DNA from: Sodiomyces alkalinus F11
Taxonomy: Eukaryota > Ascomycota > Sordariomycetes > Glomerellales > Plectosphaerellaceae
Assembly (NCBI RefSeq): GCF_003711515.1
Contig: NW_021167086.1
Location: forward strand, 1,627,715-1,691,714
Length of the DNA: 64,000 nucleotides
Direction: 5' to 3'
Under the pieces are notes generated by a model. It ran no database searches, was not told the DNA's origin, and worked only from the letters and a program-made list of their open reading frames with translations. This document shows, piece by piece, positions 59,692 to 64,000 of this stretch (its first letter is position 1; the number at the start of each line of letters is the position of its first letter). Made by a program: the position numbers and the translations under genes.

Positions 59692-62199
59692 TTATAATCT
59701 GATAAAGACGTAGTGGCACCAGATCGTTAAGATAAAGATCAGACAAAGAGGTTAGTCCAGCAAAACCACATTCATAACCAAAACATAACCAACACCGCTA
59801 TAATCTTTAGCAAAAAAGCAAATCGGAAGTCACTATTCTGATTAGGGCAATAAAGGTTAAACTAGAAAGATACCTTAAACGTAGAATAAGCAAATATAAA
59901 AGAGGATAATTATTAAATAATCATCTCTTGATAGGGATATCCTAACCCTATCCTTAATATATATATAGATAGTAGATCTAGCGGCCTTAAAAGGGGGGTT
60001 ATATAACCGTCTACTAAAACCACTCTAATACCGTATCTACACGGTTATAATACGGCCCTAGTTATCTCGTTTACGCCCTTGTAGCGTAGATAACTCCTAA
60101 AAATAAATAGATATAAGTAAGTAAACTAAGCAAAGAGCTATTATATACCCTTATTTCTCTAATCACCCCGTCCTCTACGTATACCTAGTTAGGGATCCTC
60201 TAAGTTCCTATTCCTCTATATATACTATTCCCTTACTATCTTTACTAGCTCTTTTCTTAAGACGGTATTTATCTAATCCTCTATATATATCTTTACTTAC
60301 GCTTCTATGAAGTCCTTCCTCCGACTACGTAATCAGGCTCGCAAGCCTTCTTAGCCTCTTAATTAGCGATAGCCTTATTAGCTTTCTATTTAATCTCCGC
60401 GTTATAATAAAGCTATCCTTTCTAAGATATTACTTAAGGCGGCGGCAGATATGGCGCGCTATTAGCTACTATATCTTAGAGGCCTGCTTAGTATTGGTTA
60501 TTAAAGGACTTAACCTATTCTTCCTTAGTATATAGGCTTAGGCTAATAGGACTAACGCGCTTAGCTAAACGCCGTATATCTACGAGTCTATAGTAGAGAA
60601 GGTAATAAGGTATCTTAGTGCCCTTAGCCTAATACTTAGCCTCCTCTTCCTATTTATCTTAGATATTATAACTCCTCTTCTTTAAAACGCTAAAGGGCTT
60701 AGACGACTTTAGAGTCTTAGGCGTCTTCGGCGTTTTAGGAAACAGCGCTTTCTTAACGGCTAAAGGCGTCTTCTTTGTGGCCTTACCCTTAGGTATCTAG
60801 AGCTCGAGACCACTAAACCTATATCTTCGATATCACTACTATTATTAGATAGCACTAAAGGGTCCTAGAAACTCTAACCCGGTGTACTAATACGGTCTAT
60901 AATCTCGGGATTAAGGGAACCTATAAGGTTAATAGACTCCTCCTCGGCTTTAGGCGTTTTAAGTGTCTTGGGACTCTTAAGCGGGCTAACTAGTATCTAT
61001 TTCTTAGTCTTATTAATAGCTTAGAATCTAATCGTCTTAGGGGCTTTAGGAGGCGGCGTCGTGGGCTTTATAGCTAGTTCTATAGAGTAACCGAAGCCGA
61101 AGAGTTTACTAATATAAATAACCTAGCCTTCTTTAATATACCGAGTATATTCTCCTATATTATTCCCGTGATAGCGGCCTTAAATAAATCTATAAATCTT
61201 AAAGCTCCAAGGGAATAAATATCCCTCTTAGACTAAAGCTTTAATCTATTCTATAATAAAAGGACCACGGAGTAACTATCCTATTATATAGGGTTAGGGA
61301 CGATATAGAATGTTTTAGCTATGGTATTAACTACTTTTTTAGGGGCTCCAATAGATATTAACATTAGTATTATAAGGCGGGCGACCTCGAGGAGGCGTTA
61401 TTTACCTTTACCGTTAGACTATATACTATCGTATCTATATATAATCTAAGTCTCCTAGTCGATAATTAGGCTAATAAAATAGTTACTATTAACGTGGTAG
61501 ATTATAAGGATAAAGTGGCTAGTTTTAGTATATCGCCGCGCCTTATCGGTAAGAGTTATAAACTCCGGCTTACCTTTAGTATCCACTCCCTAGGTCGGGA
61601 TTTTATTAAGGAATACTATAAGCCTTAAATCTCCTTACCTATAGCTAATCACCGCACTTACCACCGCTTTTATAGCGCCCTTCTCTTACCACTTATCGGC
61701 CTTAATATCTTTATATAATAGGTAAGCTAATATTAAGATAGAACGGACTTTAAGGTACCGCTCGCTATACGAGATTATTAAAGGGAACTATAATACAGCT
61801 AGTCCTATAATCTCCACGTCTAACCTATCGCTCTTATTATAACCGCGCAGATACGGTGTTAGTGTGGTGTCGGCAGCCGGTTATATAACCCCCTTTTTAA
61901 GACTAAGGGATCCGCCTCCTATATATATATTAAGGACAGGCTCTAGATATCCCTATCGAGGGACGATAATATTTAATTATTATCCTCTTTTATAATTACT
62001 TATTCCACGTTTAAGGTATCTTTTTAGTTTAACTTATATTACCCCAATCAGAATAATAACTACAGATCTACTTTTTCGGTAAAGGTTATAGCGGTATTAG
62101 TTATATTTTGGTTATGCATCGCGGTTTTACTAGACTAACCTCTTTATCTGATCTTTGTCTTAACGATCTAATACTACTACGTCTTTATCTAGTTATAAT
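59692..62199. mobile_element. Inverted-repeat element with C48-like protease gene
   Basis: 59699-60060 and 61840-62192 are inverted copies (about 360 bp each) both starting gataaagacg near the outer edge and sharing ttaatatatatatag and gggggttatataaccg farther in. ttataat flanks both sides (59692-59698, 62193-62199), a possible 7-bp target duplication, though A/T-rich and so weak evidence. The 1.8-kb interior encodes a protease-like protein on the minus strand; no transposase was found. Family unknown. Confidence 0.6.
60300..61830 (-). pseudogene. ULP1/C48-type cysteine protease remnant
   Basis: Minus-strand reading. SHFILIIYHVNSNYFISL near 61525-61460 resembles the His strand of ULP1-like proteases (HW motif; here H would have become Y by CAT to TAT). 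IIDxETxIIYRYDSI follows near 61450-61400, giving the catalytic Asp in YDS. Near 61285-61265, PIQQDSYS is followed by what reads CGPFIIE only if one base is restored: a one-base deletion at about 61269 hits the catalytic Cys codon. The C-terminal part (to about 60700) is basic and Pro/Lys/Thr-rich, with KTPKTPKTLK. Such proteases occur in several DNA-transposon groups (some Mutator-like, KDZ). No transposase seen with it. Confidence 0.6.
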
Positions 62200-62965
62200 A
62201 TAGTGCTCGGAGGCGGATTTATTCGGCGTCCCTAAAGTATTCTAAGCCTAATTAGAGTAACGGAGGCGCTCGAGGGAGGTTCCGGCCCTCCTAAACGGAC
62301 TAACCGTTAATAACCCTTAAAGGATATAAAGATAATAACCGAGGAAGGATTTAACGCTTTAAGACCGAGGGGAGATTTACCCTAATAGATTTAGAAAAAG
62401 AAACGACTATATAGGTAAGATAGGAAGCACCTTTAGCAATTTTAATTATAAGACCAGCCGCCATGGAGGTAGTAATTATAGGAACGGAAGAAACCGATTA
62501 GATCGTGATAAAATCGGATTCCGGATATAGAATAGACTCGATAGGGGGCTTATAACCCCTATTACTAATTAAAATAAACTCTCGTATAATAGCGAAAAAA
62601 AGATAAGACCGCCGAGAGTAACTTACCCGGATTAGGGTAACTAACCCCTAATAAACCTAATAAAAAGCTAATACCGAGCGTAGGAGCGAAATAACGACCC
62701 TTATATAAGGACCCGATAGTCTAGTAAAGACCTTTACAGACCCCGTAAGTAAGTTATAATACTCCTTTATAAGACTTAGTGCGTAATATTACTAATATTA
62801 ATATCCGTGAGTATAGCCCTTTTACTAATACATAATCTCCTAATCGTAGGGGGCCTTTTCCTTTAAGGTAAGTTAGAAAAGCTAGACCCCGAAGATAAAT
62901 ATCACGGAGCGAACTCTAGGACCGCTATTACCCTCTTATTAAAGACTTTATTACTCTTATTAAGA
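62200..62965. other. Unresolved element DNA
   Basis: RIP composition, no recognised motif; may be the LTR or leader of the element that starts near 63000. Confidence 0.35.
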
Positions 62966-62989
62966 TAAGATAATATATATACTAACCTA

Positions 62990-64000
62990 GCTAGTATCTA
63001 GAATACCTATAGGATCTTCTTATTAGACGATTAATTCGAAGAACCTTTCCCTAAACGCCTTAACCCTATTATTATTATTCGCTTACCCCCTTATACTTAT
63101 ACCTAAAATACTATAGATACTTAGACTTAGTACCGCGAGCCTAACCCTATTATCGTCGTTAGCGACTCCGATAATAAGGCTCCCTCGCCGGCTATTCCCC
63201 TTATTCTTACGCCCGCTACTTCTATTACTCCTAATTAGGGGAACCACGATATCGGGGCTATAGCCTTACCTCCGCCCGCTCCTAGGCCGACTACTATATT
63301 TACCGCGGCTCTAATAGCTATTTTAATAATTGCCCCTAATACTACCCCTACCTAGCCTATCTTTACTACTTAGCCTGCCCCTAAATATTAGCAGCGCCTT
63401 ACTACCGCTAAAGGCCTAATTAAGCTACTATAAGCCCTAAAACGCTATAACCGAGAAACCACTATTACCGAGGTCGTTAAAGCCTTACCCCCTATTACTA
63501 CTACGTTAAGAGTACCCCTAAATCCCCTCGCTACTAAAGGTCCCCGCTTTAATAGTAAATCCCTCTCTATATTGCTCTAGTAGTACGATAACTATACTAA
63601 GCTTAACCGCCTTAGTAAAGCCGATAAGATTACCTATATTAACTTATACACGGATATAGCTATTCGTCCTACCGTTAAACACCTAGTTAGAGAGGTTCAA
63701 GCCGCTAAAGGTAGTTAGTCTAATCCAGTTAAGAAGCTCGTTAAAAAGTACTCTTATCTAGATCCTAACTACTAACTTAACTTCTCTTATAAGGTTTATT
63801 AGCTTCGGGTAAAATATAAGACGTATAAAATTAATAGCGTTTATTAGGTTAAGGACTTACTATAGTAAAGTACTATCTAGAAGGCTAAGGTAGAGCGGGT
63901 TTCAAGCACTTTTATCGAGGACTCCGAGCTTTACGGTATCGTCCTTACTATTCTGTATAGGGATATCTATATATTTATCGCTAATAAGCTTAAGATCCGA
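62990..64000 (+). pseudogene. Gag-like remnant, runs off the window
   Basis: A plus-strand frame with stops mainly at Gln/Trp positions: a Pro/Thr/Ile-rich N-terminal part (63060-63420), then a more ordered region with RYNRETTITEVVKALPP near 63450, KLNRLSKADKITYINLYTD near 63600 and VKHLVREVQAAKGS near 63675. It looks like a retrotransposon gag but no zinc knuckle is reached before the window ends. Confidence 0.45.

Noticed and set aside
59699..62192. The pair of G repeats as LTRs of one retrotransposon
   Set aside because: They are inverted, not direct, relative to each other, and no RT or integrase lies between them.
1..64000. tRNA, rRNA, riboswitch, secondary-metabolite cluster or defence-system genes
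   Set aside because: No supporting motif was found on either strand.

Overview
The window looks like a filamentous ascomycete (Pezizomycotina) chromosome segment. Two spliced housekeeping genes with short GT-AG introns survive in about 60 kb of nested, decayed transposable elements. Nearly all the element DNA carries the footprint of repeat-induced point mutation (RIP): CpA/TpG is scarce, TpA is in excess, Gln and Trp codons read as TAA/TAG, and ATG often reads ATA. Element 'genes' are therefore readable only by ignoring in-frame stops. I cannot name the species.

Intact genes. (1) 39460-40630, + strand, three exons: an OST3/OST6-type oligosaccharyltransferase subunit of 350 aa, with signal peptide, CxxC thioredoxin-like domain and C-terminal membrane segments. 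(2) 57888-58853, + strand, three exons: ribulose-phosphate 3-epimerase (252 aa) with all expected active-site residues. Each sits in a small unmutated island (about 39.2-41.1 kb and 57.77-59.13 kb). A copia LTR ends 120 bp upstream of the epimerase ATG.

Layout. 0-1.6 kb: 3' end and LTR of a Ty1/copia element (+). 1.6-4.8 kb: Ty3/gypsy gag piece, unresolved element DNA, LTR pieces. 4.8-10.7 kb: copia element on the minus strand (RNase H, RT, integrase) broken by a 565-bp LTR. 10.7-11.8 and 13.6-19.1 kb: copies of one Ty3/gypsy family on the minus strand (309-bp LTRs). 19.1-25.4 kb: LINE-B copy 1 (+). 25.4-26.65 kb: copia gag plus LTR (minus). 26.65-27.8 kb: lightly mutated LTR-like DNA. 27.8-37.9 kb: 5'-truncated LINE-B copy 2, split by a near full-length Tad1-like LINE-A (30012-36248) with an 11-bp target duplication. 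37.9-38.8 kb: another gypsy 5' end. 39.0-41.1 kb: the OST3 island. 41.1-46 kb: copia 5' ends. 46-51.5 kb: mostly unresolved, with a perfect solo LTR (49596-49861). 51.5-57.8 kb: a complete copia element inserted in the LTR of another copia, with a 5-bp duplication. 57.8-59.1 kb: the epimerase island. 59.7-62.2 kb: an element with about 360-bp inverted ends and a decayed ULP1/C48-like protease gene. 62.2-64 kb: a gag-like remnant running off the window.

No rRNA, tRNA, CRISPR array or biosynthetic cluster was seen. The points most worth checking are the C48-protease inverted-repeat element, the survival of CpA mainly in CACG context, the shared half-tRNA-type primer site of the copia families, and the two essential genes isolated in RIP-mutated DNA.
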